Below are positions 9,793 through 18,990 of a stretch of 64,000 nucleotides of DNA, one piece after another. The DNA comes from Rickettsiales bacterium. GTDB lineage: Bacteria; Pseudomonadota; Alphaproteobacteria; Rickettsiales; CANDYO01. Position 1 is the stretch's first letter, and every line of letters begins with the position of its first letter. The notes beneath the pieces are model-generated. The model was not told where the DNA came from. It saw only the letters and a list, made by a program, of their open reading frames with translations, and ran no database searches. The DNA lies in contig JAOARE010000008.1 in assembly GCA_025210695.1 (NCBI GenBank), forward strand, positions 124,001 to 188,000. Reading direction: 5' to 3'. Made by a program: the position numbers and the translations under genes.

Positions 9793-10272
9793 ATGCTATC
9801 AGAGAATAGTATTATAAAAAAAGATGATCTAAAATTTACTTTTAATGTCTTTAAGGAAGTTAGTATACCCAGGGGTGACAAAAAGATAAATATTATTGTA
9901 ATAGACGACAGTAAAAAAGATGTTGAGCTATTAAACGATCTTCTGTTAGAAGAAAGTGATCTAAATTTCCATCTTGAATCCTATAATCATCCCAATGAAG
10001 CTATGTCTTCGTTGTCTAATAAATCTATAAAGCCTGATTTAATTATTGTTGATTTAGTTATGCCAGAAATGAATGGTAATGTTGTACTAAATAACCTTAA
10101 AGAAATAGAACATATTAGAAGTGTTCCAATAATCATTCATTCGTCTATGAATAATTATGAAAATATTAAAAAAGTATGTGGTTTAAATGAGCAAGTAGTT
10201 GCCTTTTTTGGTAAACCTATAAGGGTAAGTGGGTTTATGTCTTTGTTTCAAAAAAAGTTAAAAAATAGGTAG
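9793..10272 (+). CDS. Single-domain response regulator
   Basis: A receiver domain occupies residues 34-155 of 159, with an unrelated 30-residue N-terminal extension. The acidic pair is D38-D39 (VIDDS), the predicted phospho-acceptor is D87 (IIVDLVMPEMNG), the switch serine lies in IIHSSM and the lysine in FFGKPI. There is no output domain, so it likely acts as a CheY-like or phosphorelay receiver. Its partner is probably the hybrid kinase that begins 30 bases downstream. A receiver gene next to a soluble kinase of this type is a common bacteriophytochrome-like arrangement. Confidence 0.85.
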   Translation: MLSENSIIKKDDLKFTFNVFKEVSIPRGDKKINIIVIDDSKKDVELLNDLLLEESDLNFHLESYNHPNEAMSSLSNKSIKPDLIIVDLVMPEMNGNVVLNNLKEIEHIRSVPIIIHSSMNNYENIKKVCGLNEQVVAFFGKPIRVSGFMSLFQKKLKNR

Positions 10273-10302
10273 TTACGTATCTTTTTTATCTAAAGGAAGA
10301 AA

Positions 10303-11742
10303 ATGGAAGTTTTAATATTTGGTCAAAGGCCAAATAGAGCATATTATCATCTTTTATTGAGTGATATATCTCTTTTGCATGTAGACTATTTTGAAAATTT
10401 AAATAGGTCAATCGAAGCTCTAGAAAATAAAATATATGACCTTATCTTAATTGACTATACGATCCCTCTCACAGATTTAGTTTCTTTCGCTAAGGCATAT
10501 AGTTTAAATGAGCATAATAATAATGTTTCCATCATAATTCTAACTTACAAACAAAATCAAATAGTAAATAGCATACTGATGGGAATAACTAATAATATTA
10601 AACCTATATGTATAGAAAAGAAAAAAAATATTTCATTATATGCTTCTCAAATGGCGATTAAATCTTTTATCGATAACGATAATTTTTTTGATATTCTTAT
10701 TATTGATGATTCTATAGAAGATTGTGAGTTATACTCTAGATTATTAGAAAGGATTTTTAGTAACTATACAATTGATCATTGTGAATCAGCAGAAGAAGGA
10801 ATAGAAAGAATAAAACATAATAAATATTCATTAATTTTGTTGGATTATTATTTGTATGGTATGAATGGAATTGATTTTTTATCTGAAATTGCCCCTTTGA
10901 AACAAGAAGCCCCTATTATTGCCTTAACGGGATCAGGAAATGAAGAAGTTGCCATTAACTTTATGAAAATGGGAGTAGGAGATTACATAACAAAATCCAA
11001 TGTAAATTTTGATATTCTATCTGAATCTATTCTGAATGTATTGAAAAAATCTAGAAACGTAAAAATAGAGCAAGAAAAGCAGCATGAACTTTCTCTCTTT
11101 GCTTATAATGTTGCTCATGACCTTAAGTCTCCTTTAGGAAGAATTAATAGCTATGCTCAATTAATCTACAAAAAACATCCTGAGTTAGAGTCAAGATATA
11201 TACAAAATATTATTGAAGATTCTCAATATATGGAATCTTTTTTAAGTAATCTTTTGCTTTACTCAGAAATGGGTAGATCTAGACTGTCATTATCCAAAGT
11301 GGATTTAAATTCTGTGTTTAGGCAAAGTATTTCTAACTTAGAATTAGAAATTAAGAATAAAAATGCTGTTATTAAAATAGAAGAGATGCCTGAAGTTTAT
11401 GGGCATTATATTTCCTTAGTACAGTTGTTTCAAAATTTAATAGCCAATTCTATAAAATATTGCACGAAAACACCCATAATAAAGGTTTTTTCTAGAATAG
11501 AGGATAATAATCTGCATATAGAGCTATCCGATAATGGAATAGGAATTGATAAAGACAAGGCCAAAGATATTTTTAAACCATTTACAAGAATAGATAATAA
11601 CCTAAACACATTAGGTACAGGTATTGGGTTGGCAATCTGCTTAACAATTGTAAAGCAGCATCATGCTCAAATAAAAGTTGAATCTAATGAAGTTGGAGGT
11701 GCAAGATTTATAATTACTTTCTCCTTAGGCCCTCTAAATTAA
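10303..11742 (+). CDS. Soluble hybrid histidine kinase (REC-REC-HisKA-HATPase)
   Basis: The 479-residue protein has no membrane segment. Residues 1-125 resemble a receiver domain with an Asp in LILIDYTIP but lack the N-terminal acidic pair, so it is probably degenerate. Residues 129-245 are an intact receiver (ILIIDDS, phospho-Asp near 180 in LILLDYYLYG, ALTGSG, ITKSN). A HisKA domain follows, with H-box VAHDLKSPLGRI (His near 271), then an ATPase domain with NSIKY (N box), DNGIGID (G1) and GTGIGLAI (G2). The H-box is of the Cph1/phytochrome-like kinase type. With both receivers before the kinase, it may integrate an upstream phosphorelay. The small receiver upstream is the obvious partner. 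Confidence 0.85.
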   Translation: MEVLIFGQRPNRAYYHLLLSDISLLHVDYFENLNRSIEALENKIYDLILIDYTIPLTDLVSFAKAYSLNEHNNNVSIIILTYKQNQIVNSILMGITNNIKPICIEKKKNISLYASQMAIKSFIDNDNFFDILIIDDSIEDCELYSRLLERIFSNYTIDHCESAEEGIERIKHNKYSLILLDYYLYGMNGIDFLSEIAPLKQEAPIIALTGSGNEEVAINFMKMGVGDYITKSNVNFDILSESILNVLKKSRNVKIEQEKQHELSLFAYNVAHDLKSPLGRINSYAQLIYKKHPELESRYIQNIIEDSQYMESFLSNLLLYSEMGRSRLSLSKVDLNSVFRQSISNLELEIKNKNAVIKIEEMPEVYGHYISLVQLFQNLIANSIKYCTKTPIIKVFSRIEDNNLHIELSDNGIGIDKDKAKDIFKPFTRIDNNLNTLGTGIGLAICLTIVKQHHAQIKVESNEVGGARFIITFSLGPLN

Positions 11743-11807
11743 AATATCTTTGGCTGTTTTTGCGTTCTTGAAGAAAAAAACAGTTAAGTCAGCAATACAT
11801 TAATACT

Positions 11808-11891
11808 TCACATAATTACTGATTCCTCAGGGTTTTCTTGATTATCTCCAATTACCTGACCACACATGCACAAAGCAAAGGTAATGTCCAT
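11808..11891 (-). CDS. Candidate 27-residue small ORF
   Basis: An ATG preceded seven bases upstream by AGGA opens a 27-codon frame on the minus strand in the 266-base gap between the hybrid kinase and mraY. The peptide starts MDITFALCMCGQVIGDN, with a Cys-x-Cys pair and an acidic tail. No family is recognised. The rest of this gap shows only AT-rich sequence; an imperfect ctgttttt/aaaaacag hairpin (about 11754-11783) lies after the kinase stop. Confidence 0.25.
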   Translation of the reverse strand: MDITFALCMCGQVIGDNQENPEESVIM

Positions 11892-12008
11892 TATATTTCC
11901 TAGAACAAGTCTTTATTTTATATAAATATAATTAATAATATAGTAACATAATTCGTATATACTTCAAAACATAAGTAATTATAGATTACTAAGAAACAGG
12001 AAAAATTA

Positions 12009-13097
12009 ATGCTTTATAATTTGTTATATCCACTTGCTGAACAGCTTCATTTATTAAACTTATTGCGCTATATTACATTTCGCAGTGCTGGGGCGCTTCT
12101 AACTTCGCTAATTATTGCTCTTGTTATAATTCCTTATTTAATTAAATATTTACGCAAGACTTTTAATAAAGGACAGCCAATTAGAGATGATGGACCGCAG
12201 CAGCATTTATCTAAAAAAGGAACCCCCACCATGGGAGGAATAGCAATTATTGCTTCGGTGATAGGTTCGGTGCTTCTATGGGGAGATTTAAATAATTATT
12301 ATTTATGGGTGGTGATATTTGTAACTATAGGATATGCAATTTTAGGTTTTATAGATGATTATTTAAAGCTTGCAAAATATAATACCAAAGGTGTTCCTGG
12401 AAGAATAAAGCTGCTTTGTCAGATTACCATAGCAATTATTGCTGGACTTGGAATACAAAGCGTTGCTGATCCTTCTTACAACTCACATATTACTTTACCT
12501 CTATTTAAAGATCTTCTTATTAACCTTGGATGGCTTTATATTCCATTTGTTATAGTTGTTATTGTTGGAGCGTCTAATGCTGTTAATTTAACTGATGGGC
12601 TAGATGGATTGGCAATTATGCCGATAATTATTGCAGCTAGTTGCTTTGCACTGCTTGCCTATTTAACTGGAAGTTTAAATTTTGCATCTTACTTGCAAAT
12701 TCAACATGTTCAAGGAGTAGCTGAATTAGCTGTGTTTGGTGCTGCTATGGTTGGAGCGGGGCTTGGTTTTCTTTGGTATAATTCTCAGCCGGCAGAAATT
12801 TTTATGGGAGATGTTGGAAGTCTTGCATGTGGTGGAGCCTTAGGCGTTATGAGTGTGATTGTAAAACACGAGGTGTTATTAGCAATTATTGGAGGTCTTT
12901 TCGTAATTGAAGCTACATCTGTTATTGTTCAGGTTTATTATTTTAAGTTTACGAAGGGAAAAAGGTTCTTCAAGATGGCGCCAATTCATCATCATTTTGA
13001 AAAATCAGGTTGGAGTGAATCAAAAGTTGTTACAAGATTCTGGATCATAGCGGTTATTTTTGCAATTATTGGCCTTTCAACTTTGAAGATTAGATAG
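12009..13097 (+). CDS. mraY: Phospho-N-acetylmuramoyl-pentapeptide transferase
   Basis: MraY transfers phospho-MurNAc-pentapeptide to undecaprenyl phosphate to form lipid I on the inner face of the cytoplasmic membrane. The 362-residue protein has about ten hydrophobic segments. It shows the family motifs GTPTMGG, the Asp-Asp motif DDYLKLAKYNTKG, NLTDGLDGLA and the C-terminal MAPIHHHFE loop. AGGAAAAA lies just upstream of the ATG. It is followed by sulfur-metabolism genes rather than murD or ftsW, so it is detached from any dcw cluster. Confidence 0.96.
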   Translation: MLYNLLYPLAEQLHLLNLLRYITFRSAGALLTSLIIALVIIPYLIKYLRKTFNKGQPIRDDGPQQHLSKKGTPTMGGIAIIASVIGSVLLWGDLNNYYLWVVIFVTIGYAILGFIDDYLKLAKYNTKGVPGRIKLLCQITIAIIAGLGIQSVADPSYNSHITLPLFKDLLINLGWLYIPFVIVVIVGASNAVNLTDGLDGLAIMPIIIAASCFALLAYLTGSLNFASYLQIQHVQGVAELAVFGAAMVGAGLGFLWYNSQPAEIFMGDVGSLACGGALGVMSVIVKHEVLLAIIGGLFVIEATSVIVQVYYFKFTKGKRFFKMAPIHHHFEKSGWSESKVVTRFWIIAVIFAIIGLSTLKIR

Positions 13098-13117
13098 ATT
13101 CAATTTAAGGAGTATAT

Positions 13118-13630
13118 ATGTCACTAAAAACAGTGAATGCTCACACTTTAAAAGAGTGGATAAAAGAAGATAAAGCAATTGTAATTGATGTTAGAGAAGA
13201 GGAAGAACATCAAGCAAATAATATACCTTATTCAATATCTATTCCACTTGGAAAAATAAGCAAGAAACTTCTCCCCAAGAATGATAAGAAGCATATTGTG
13301 ATTCATTGCCTTTCAGGATCTCGTAGCAATAATGCTGGTGAAAAGTTATTGGCTGAAGACCCTAATCTTGAGCTTTATAATCTTGCTGGAGGAATTTCTG
13401 AATGGAACAAATTAGAGAATCCATCAAAAATATCAATAGATCGACAAGTGTATATAACTGTAGGTTCTGCTGTTTTGATAACAAGCATTTTAGGATATTT
13501 TATAAGTCCCGTATTTCTTTTGTTAACAGGATTCTTTGGAGCAGGCTTAATGTTTTCAGGTCTTAGTAACTTATGTTTTTTAGGAATATTACTTGCACGC
13601 ATGCCCTGGAATAAATCTTCCAAGCCCTAG
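13118..13630 (+). CDS. Rhodanese with C-terminal membrane anchor (YgaP-like)
   Basis: Residues 1-105 form a rhodanese domain with VIDVREEEE and the active-site loop HCLSGSRS, whose cysteine is the persulfide carrier. Residues 108-160 contain two hydrophobic helices like the DUF2892 domain that anchors E. coli YgaP. The 170-residue length fits that family. A ribosome binding site (AAGGAG) precedes the ATG, 20 bases after mraY. The persulfide-dioxygenase-like gene 53 bases downstream makes a coherent sulfide/persulfide-handling pair. Confidence 0.9.
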   Translation: MSLKTVNAHTLKEWIKEDKAIVIDVREEEEHQANNIPYSISIPLGKISKKLLPKNDKKHIVIHCLSGSRSNNAGEKLLAEDPNLELYNLAGGISEWNKLENPSKISIDRQVYITVGSAVLITSILGYFISPVFLLLTGFFGAGLMFSGLSNLCFLGILLARMPWNKSSKP

Positions 13631-13683
13631 GCTATGATTATAGGAATATTATTAATTAGAACACTCATATTTAAGGTAATCTA

Positions 13684-14538
13684 ATGAAAATAGAACATTT
13701 TTTTGATCAAAAAACTTCAACTTTTACATATTTGGTAATAGACACAACAAGCAATAAATGCGCTATTATTGATTCTGTTTTGGATTACGATATGAATTCT
13801 GGAAGAGTTACGACCGATTCAGCAGATAAAGTAATTCAATACATTAAGCAAAATAAACTAGATTTAGAATGGATATTAGAAACTCATGCTCATGCTGATC
13901 ATTTAACGGCTTCCTCTTATATAAAGAAAGCATTAGGGGGAAAGATTGGTATTGGTGAACACATAAAGAAAGTTTTAGAATTTTGGGTTCCTTTATTTAA
14001 CACGGGGCATGATACTAAGCTTGATGGATCACAGTTTGATCACTTATTTAGAGATGAAGAAGTTTTTAAGATAGGTTCTATTGAGGTTAAAGTTATTCAC
14101 ACTCCGGGCCATACTCCCGCTTGTTTGAGTTATTTAATGGAAGATGCTGTATTTGTTGGTGATACTATCTTCATGCCATATGTTGGAACAGCGCGTACAG
14201 ATTTTCCTGGCGGAAGCGCAAAAACACTTTATCAATCAATTCATAAATTATTTTCTCTAAAAGATACAACACGCATTTTAACTTGTCATGACTATCCTCC
14301 TAAAGGTCAAAATGTAAAATTTATGTCTACAGTAGCGGAGCAGAAACTTAATAATGTTATGATTAATGTAAACGTTAGCGAAGAAGAATATATAATTGCT
14401 AGAAATAAAAAAGATGAAGGAAAAAAGGTTCCTCGTTTACTATTGCCTTCAATTCAAGTAAATATGCGGGCAGGAGACTTAGGAGAAAAAGAGAATAACG
14501 GAAAAAATTATATAAAAATTCCTATTAACTCCATTTAA
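13684..14538 (+). CDS. Persulfide dioxygenase-like metallo-beta-lactamase-fold enzyme
   Basis: This 284-residue protein belongs to the ETHE1/Blh branch of the metallo-beta-lactamase superfamily. Visible metal ligands are in THAHADHLT, HTPGHTP and VGDTIF, with a late His in LTCHDYPP. GTARTDFPGGSA is characteristic of the ETHE1/Blh group. Such enzymes oxidise glutathione persulfide to sulfite, acting with rhodaneses. In other proteobacteria blh genes sit with rhodanese and YeeE-type transporters, which agrees with the preceding gene. A TAAGG ribosome binding site lies upstream. It is not expected to be a beta-lactamase. Confidence 0.88.
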   Translation: MKIEHFFDQKTSTFTYLVIDTTSNKCAIIDSVLDYDMNSGRVTTDSADKVIQYIKQNKLDLEWILETHAHADHLTASSYIKKALGGKIGIGEHIKKVLEFWVPLFNTGHDTKLDGSQFDHLFRDEEVFKIGSIEVKVIHTPGHTPACLSYLMEDAVFVGDTIFMPYVGTARTDFPGGSAKTLYQSIHKLFSLKDTTRILTCHDYPPKGQNVKFMSTVAEQKLNNVMINVNVSEEEYIIARNKKDEGKKVPRLLLPSIQVNMRAGDLGEKENNGKNYIKIPINSI

Positions 14539-14591
14539 TAGTGAGAAAGTATTGGTTTGTTTATAATTGACTTAATAGTAAAGATTAGTTA

Positions 14592-14628
14592 GGGTTTGCT
14601 CGAATTCATCTGAGAATCAGAACAAACC
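14592..14628 (+). promoter_or_regulatory. Leader hairpin before the ABC protein gene
   Basis: GGTTTG and CAAACC pair around an inner CTGA-GAA-TCAG hairpin, ending immediately before the GAGG ribosome binding site. No U-run follows, so a leader structure is more likely than a terminator. Confidence 0.25.
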
Positions 14629-14640
14629 TTGAGGCCATCT

Positions 14641-17046
14641 ATGTTATATTTTTCTAAAGAATATTTAAACAATATTTGGAATAACTATGTTGTTAATAAT
14701 CTAGATTATATAAATTTTGCAGCACCTTTTTTATTTGCAAGGTTACTTACTCCATTTAGAGCAAATGAACCTGCGTCCAATAGGCTCATGGAAGGAGTTC
14801 TCTTCTCTCTAAGTGCTTGTGCTGTTCACTATAATATAGAAAATGAAAATTTAGAGGATTATTCTTACAGCTATATTCCTGTTATTGGATCCATGGTTTA
14901 TCATAATATTGATAGCAATAACCAAGTTGTTAAATTTGCTGGTGCCAGTATAGCAGGTTTGGTTTTTAAGGGGGCTGTAGACTCCAATAGTTTAATTTCT
15001 TTAATCCCTCCTGTTATAACTTATGGTGTGGCTAAACTAAATGATATTTCGACTCCACATGCAACAGCTTTGGCAGCTTCTTCAAACATAATAGATAATT
15101 ATTTCTCTTTAATAAATAATCCTGCTAATTGGGGAACAGTTGGAAGTATTATATCTTATAATTTAGCTTCTAAATATCATAGCGCAAAGTATCTATCTTC
15201 TTCTGTTGGATTTTTAGCTGGAACCATGATTTCTTTGTATCAAGATATATTGCTGGATCAATTATTCACTCCAAATCATTTTAAAAATTCATATAACTCA
15301 ATAGCTCAATTCATTGAGCACAGTCAACTAAACCCCGCATTGGCTAAGCATTATATTATTATGTTGAATGTGCAGATAGGAATGGGGTTTTATGGCAATT
15401 ATTTATTAACTAGAATGCAAGAAAAGACCAATGTCTTTGCTACTATGGGTGAAGGACAGCATGATAAATTGATCAAATTCGCTTATTTATCTACAAAATA
15501 TGTAGGAATTGCTGTTTGCTATACAACTGTTAGAACCTTAGTGGATGGAATAAATGCATATCATATAAGCCAATTAACGTCTTCTATCCAGAATGATATA
15601 CGTGATAATTATTTTACAACTAAAGAAAATTTTATTCTCCTTTCTAAAAGTAACCATACTACCCAGACATATTTGAGTGATATTAGAACGATATTAAGTT
15701 CTAATAATGATGTTCTATTATGGACTAGTTTTGGCATAGCTAAACTTAGCAAAATAGATTCTTTTACTTTAGAGTCATATTTAGGAATTGGAGGAGTTGT
15801 AGCAATTGACTACTGCGTTAATAATCTATTTCAGTTGTTAATAATAGAAATGCAGAAGTTTTCTGAAAGAGGAACTAAGTGTTCCTCTGAGTTTGTAAAA
15901 AATAATGAACATGATAAGGAATATGCTGTAACTATTTTGCAGAAGAATGCATTAGATTATATTCGCGATGAATGGAGTGTTTCTCAAGAATGTGAGCAAT
16001 ATAATAGTTTAGGAAATGCTGTACTTGCAAGTTCTATTAATGTTTTGATGGGGTTTTATAACCAAGATGTATTATATCCTATATTACATATTCTTGTGGC
16101 TCATATGAGTGTTAAGGGGGTTATTGATGTAGGAGAATTATTTTTATATACACGCACATTACAAACTTCTGTTGAAATAATTCTATTTAAATCAAAAAAT
16201 CAAGCAGAATTTAGTAAAATAGATTCATCTATTGATAGACTGAATGAATTATCTATGTATTTAAACTCTGCTAAAGATACAATTTCAAAAGTTTATTTTT
16301 ATACAAATGAATCTAGAGAGAGTCTACTAATAGAAAACCTTGAATTTGTTAGAGGAAACAAAGAGCAGGCAACAAGAGTATTTATTGAAAATATAGAGTT
16401 ATTTATAGGAAAAATTTATGCAGTTACTGGAGCTAATGGCAGTGGAAAATCATCTCTTACTACATTACTACAATATGTGATAGAGGGAATTTCAGATCCA
16501 AGCTTTTCTGTTCTTAATGGAACTATAATTTATCCTAGCTCTTCTATTGCAGTAATATCTCAAAAAGATTACGTTCCTTTAAAAAGTTCTTTATTTGATT
16601 TGATCATGCATCCTTTTAAATCATCTCAATATCCTGAAAATATAAGAGATGAAATTGAAACAAAAATAATTAAATATGTAAATGAATTTCAGGTGTTTAA
16701 GAACCCTATAACTTCTGGTTCATTGCATGAAGTACAAGAAAAATGGAACGATTTAAGTGGAGGGCAAAAGAAGAAATTATTTTTAATACAAAACCTTATT
16801 GAGTGCCCTAAGATTTTAATTATGGATGAAGTTTTTGGTCCTCTAGATTCAGAAGCAAGACATTTAGTAATGGATAAAATAGAGCAATCTTGCCTAACAA
16901 ATTCTTTATTAATGGTGGTTTGGCATCAAGATAAAAATTCAGATAATACAAGTTGTGTCACTGAAAATTTCTTTGATTATGAGCTTCATTTACAAAATGA
17001 AGAAGTGTTCTTAGGAGAAGTAGGAGTAAATTGTTTAGATTATTAG
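14641..17046 (+). CDS. ABC transporter, fused membrane and ATPase domains, atypical
   Basis: The last 230 or so residues form an ABC ATPase: Walker A GANGSGKSS near residue 597, Q-loop in VISQKDYV, signature LSGGQKKKL, Walker B ILIMDEVFG, D-loop LDSEAR and a switch His in VWHQD. The N-terminal 560 residues contain several hydrophobic segments. Residues about 230-560 could be an ABC_membrane_2 (SbmA/ABCD-like) domain, while the first 220 residues resemble nothing I know. At 802 residues it is long for a half-transporter. An upstream TTG (14629) is in frame, but GAGG at 14631 lies six bases before the ATG at 14641, so the ATG is chosen. The substrate is unknown. It stands alone between the persulfide enzyme and aroK. 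Confidence 0.75.
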   Translation: MLYFSKEYLNNIWNNYVVNNLDYINFAAPFLFARLLTPFRANEPASNRLMEGVLFSLSACAVHYNIENENLEDYSYSYIPVIGSMVYHNIDSNNQVVKFAGASIAGLVFKGAVDSNSLISLIPPVITYGVAKLNDISTPHATALAASSNIIDNYFSLINNPANWGTVGSIISYNLASKYHSAKYLSSSVGFLAGTMISLYQDILLDQLFTPNHFKNSYNSIAQFIEHSQLNPALAKHYIIMLNVQIGMGFYGNYLLTRMQEKTNVFATMGEGQHDKLIKFAYLSTKYVGIAVCYTTVRTLVDGINAYHISQLTSSIQNDIRDNYFTTKENFILLSKSNHTTQTYLSDIRTILSSNNDVLLWTSFGIAKLSKIDSFTLESYLGIGGVVAIDYCVNNLFQLLIIEMQKFSERGTKCSSEFVKNNEHDKEYAVTILQKNALDYIRDEWSVSQECEQYNSLGNAVLASSINVLMGFYNQDVLYPILHILVAHMSVKGVIDVGELFLYTRTLQTSVEIILFKSKNQAEFSKIDSSIDRLNELSMYLNSAKDTISKVYFYTNESRESLLIENLEFVRGNKEQATRVFIENIELFIGKIYAVTGANGSGKSSLTTLLQYVIEGISDPSFSVLNGTIIYPSSSIAVISQKDYVPLKSSLFDLIMHPFKSSQYPENIRDEIETKIIKYVNEFQVFKNPITSGSLHEVQEKWNDLSGGQKKKLFLIQNLIECPKILIMDEVFGPLDSEARHLVMDKIEQSCLTNSLLMVVWHQDKNSDNTSCVTENFFDYELHLQNEEVFLGEVGVNCLDY

Positions 17047-17082
17047 CTTTTTAAGCAAACAAAAACTATTTTGATATAATCA

Positions 17083-17111
17083 TTGTTTTTAAGTAGTTAG
17101 TTGGTTATACT
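17083..17111 (+). promoter_or_regulatory. Candidate promoter for aroK
   Basis: TTGTTT (17083-17088) and TATACT (17106-17111) are spaced by 17 bases, 42 bases before the aroK ATG. Confidence 0.5.
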
Positions 17112-17153
17112 GTGATTAATAATCAATTAAATTTTAGTTTGTAGTAATAAGTT

Positions 17154-17690
17154 ATGGCATATATGGATCTTGTTTCATTAAACAAGCCGATAGTATTAGT
17201 AGGGACGATGGGGGCTGGAAAGTCAACTGTAGGCACTCGCTTGGCTAGAAAGCTTAAGGTTTCTTTTTATGATACTGATAATCTAGTTCAAGATATGGCT
17301 GGTTGTTCAATAGATGATATATTTAAATATGCTGGAGAGGCTTTCTTTCGTGCTAAAGAAAGACAAGTTGTTGAAGAGCTTCTTAACTTAACAAATTGCA
17401 TTATATCAACAGGCGGTGAGGCTTTTATTGATCCTACCAATCGTAAACTTATAAAAGAAAAATCTGTGTCCATCTGGCTTAGAGCTGATTATGATACTAT
17501 TTTAGAACGCGTTTCTCGTAGGAATACTAGACCTACTTTGAGAGATGGTAACAAAGCAGATCTTGTGGATAAGCTTATAAAAGAGAACTATCCAATCTAT
17601 GAGGAAGCAGATATTTGTGTTAACAGCGGTAATGGCCCGCATATGCTGATAGTTGATGATATTATAAAAAAAGTTGCTGCTCTAGTTTAG
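17154..17690 (+). CDS. aroK: Shikimate kinase
   Basis: AroK phosphorylates shikimate at the 3-hydroxyl in the route to chorismate. The 178-residue protein has the P-loop GTMGAGKSTVG, the shikimate-binding DTD motif (FYDTDNLV), the RxxE-type FRAKERQVVEE, the STGGE loop (usually STGGG) and the lid arginines in RRNTRPTLR. No ribosome binding site is strong; a second ATG three codons in (17163) is also possible. No aroB or other aro gene lies beside it. Most Rickettsiales lack this pathway, so its presence is notable. The stop codon overlaps the convergent binding-protein gene by four bases. Confidence 0.93.
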   Translation: MAYMDLVSLNKPIVLVGTMGAGKSTVGTRLARKLKVSFYDTDNLVQDMAGCSIDDIFKYAGEAFFRAKERQVVEELLNLTNCIISTGGEAFIDPTNRKLIKEKSVSIWLRADYDTILERVSRRNTRPTLRDGNKADLVDKLIKENYPIYEEADICVNSGNGPHMLIVDDIIKKVAALV

Positions 17691-18778
17691 TAAACGTCAT
17701 CACTCAAAAATTTCATCCATGCTCTATTGCGCAGACGATTAAATGCTGAAGTAGAAATCTTTAAGGTGTGTAGGGACTCACCTCGGTTATGTTGTAAGGG
17801 ATATAGGTTAGAATCTTCTCTGAGGATTTTATGAATTAGGGGGTAGCTTTCTATATTAGGGCTTGTAAATCCTGTAGAATTAGCTATTTGGGCATTAATC
17901 TCTGGACGCATAAGGAAGTCCATAAATTTATAAGCATTTTCTTTATTAGCTGCAGAAACTGGGATAGCCATTAAATCTAAAGTCATTACAGATCCTTCTT
18001 TAGGTAAAATATATCTAATATCTAGATTATTTCCAGATTGTTCAGACATTTTTTTAGCATGTCTAATGTCCCCTGAATAACCAATGACCAAACAATTATC
18101 ACCACTGGCTAAATTATTGAAATATAATGTTCCATTTATGTTATTTACAAAGGGACGAATTCCATGGAGAACTTCAAAGGCCTTTTTTAAGTCTTCCTCT
18201 GATTCACTATTTGGATCAAGTCCTAAGTATATAAGGGCCAATGCAAAAATCTCTTCTGAAGAATCCAGCATCTCTACACCACATTTGGCAAAATTCTTAA
18301 CTATGTTGGGGTCAAAGACCATGTTAAGGCTATCAAGAGGGGCATTTGGCATTATTTCTATAATTTCTTTATGATTATAACCAATACCAACGGTATCAAC
18401 CATAAAAGGAGCGGCGTAATTTTCGCTATTATTTGCTTCTTTTTCGAAAGCAATTACCTTCTCGTCAATATACTTATAGTTTTTAAGTTTAGAGTGATCT
18501 AAAGCTTGGAACAAACCAAATTGCACTTGGCGCATAAAGAATGGAGCTAAGGCTGGCAGAGTTAGATCGTAATCATTATTAATAGAAATGATTTTTGCCT
18601 CTAATGCGTATTGACTATCTACATAATCTAAATTGACTTTAATTCCAGATTCTTGTTCAAATTGTTTTATGATAGCTGGGCTAATATAACCAGCCCAGGT
18701 AAGAAAGTTTACCTCACCACCGGATTTTGCTACAGCTAAAAATGGCACTAAAATAAGTAGTAATAAAAGGTTTCTCAC
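17687..18778 (-). CDS. potD: Polyamine-type ABC transporter substrate-binding protein
   Basis: This 363-residue periplasmic binding protein starts at GTG with a cleavable signal peptide (MRNLLLLLILVPFLAVAKS). The mature N terminus GGEVNFLTWAGYISPAIIKQ and later VDTVGIGYN and FMDFLMRPE match the PotD/PotF family (bacterial extracellular solute-binding protein type 1). It should bind spermidine, putrescine or a similar ligand in the periplasm. No PotABC partners are nearby, so it is an orphan here. Ligand specificity cannot be read from the sequence. Its 3' end overlaps aroK by four bases. Confidence 0.85.
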   Translation of the reverse strand: MRNLLLLLILVPFLAVAKSGGEVNFLTWAGYISPAIIKQFEQESGIKVNLDYVDSQYALEAKIISINNDYDLTLPALAPFFMRQVQFGLFQALDHSKLKNYKYIDEKVIAFEKEANNSENYAAPFMVDTVGIGYNHKEIIEIMPNAPLDSLNMVFDPNIVKNFAKCGVEMLDSSEEIFALALIYLGLDPNSESEEDLKKAFEVLHGIRPFVNNINGTLYFNNLASGDNCLVIGYSGDIRHAKKMSEQSGNNLDIRYILPKEGSVMTLDLMAIPVSAANKENAYKFMDFLMRPEINAQIANSTGFTSPNIESYPLIHKILREDSNLYPLQHNRGESLHTLKISTSAFNRLRNRAWMKFLSDDVY

Positions 18779-18850
18779 CTGAATAATATTTTATTTAATA
18801 ATCTTTTTTAAAGAATATCATAGTTAAAGATGGCTATCAAGAGGGGGTTA

Positions 18851-18892
18851 ATGAAGCGTATAATGTTATTCGTCTTTATACTCTACTCATAA
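18851..18892 (+). other. 13-codon ORF like a bare signal-peptide start
   Basis: GAGGGGG sits three bases before an ATG encoding MKRIMLFVFILYS, then a stop. It looks like the N terminus of an exported protein whose remainder is lost, in the 212-base gap between cheW and potD. It may equally be chance. Confidence 0.2.
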
Positions 18893-18990
18893 TTGCCAAT
18901 TACTTTGAATCCTAAGTTTTGATATATTTTATATCTAGAATTAGAAGAGGAAGAAAGACAAGCGTAGCTAGAGCCATTTACTTAATTTTG

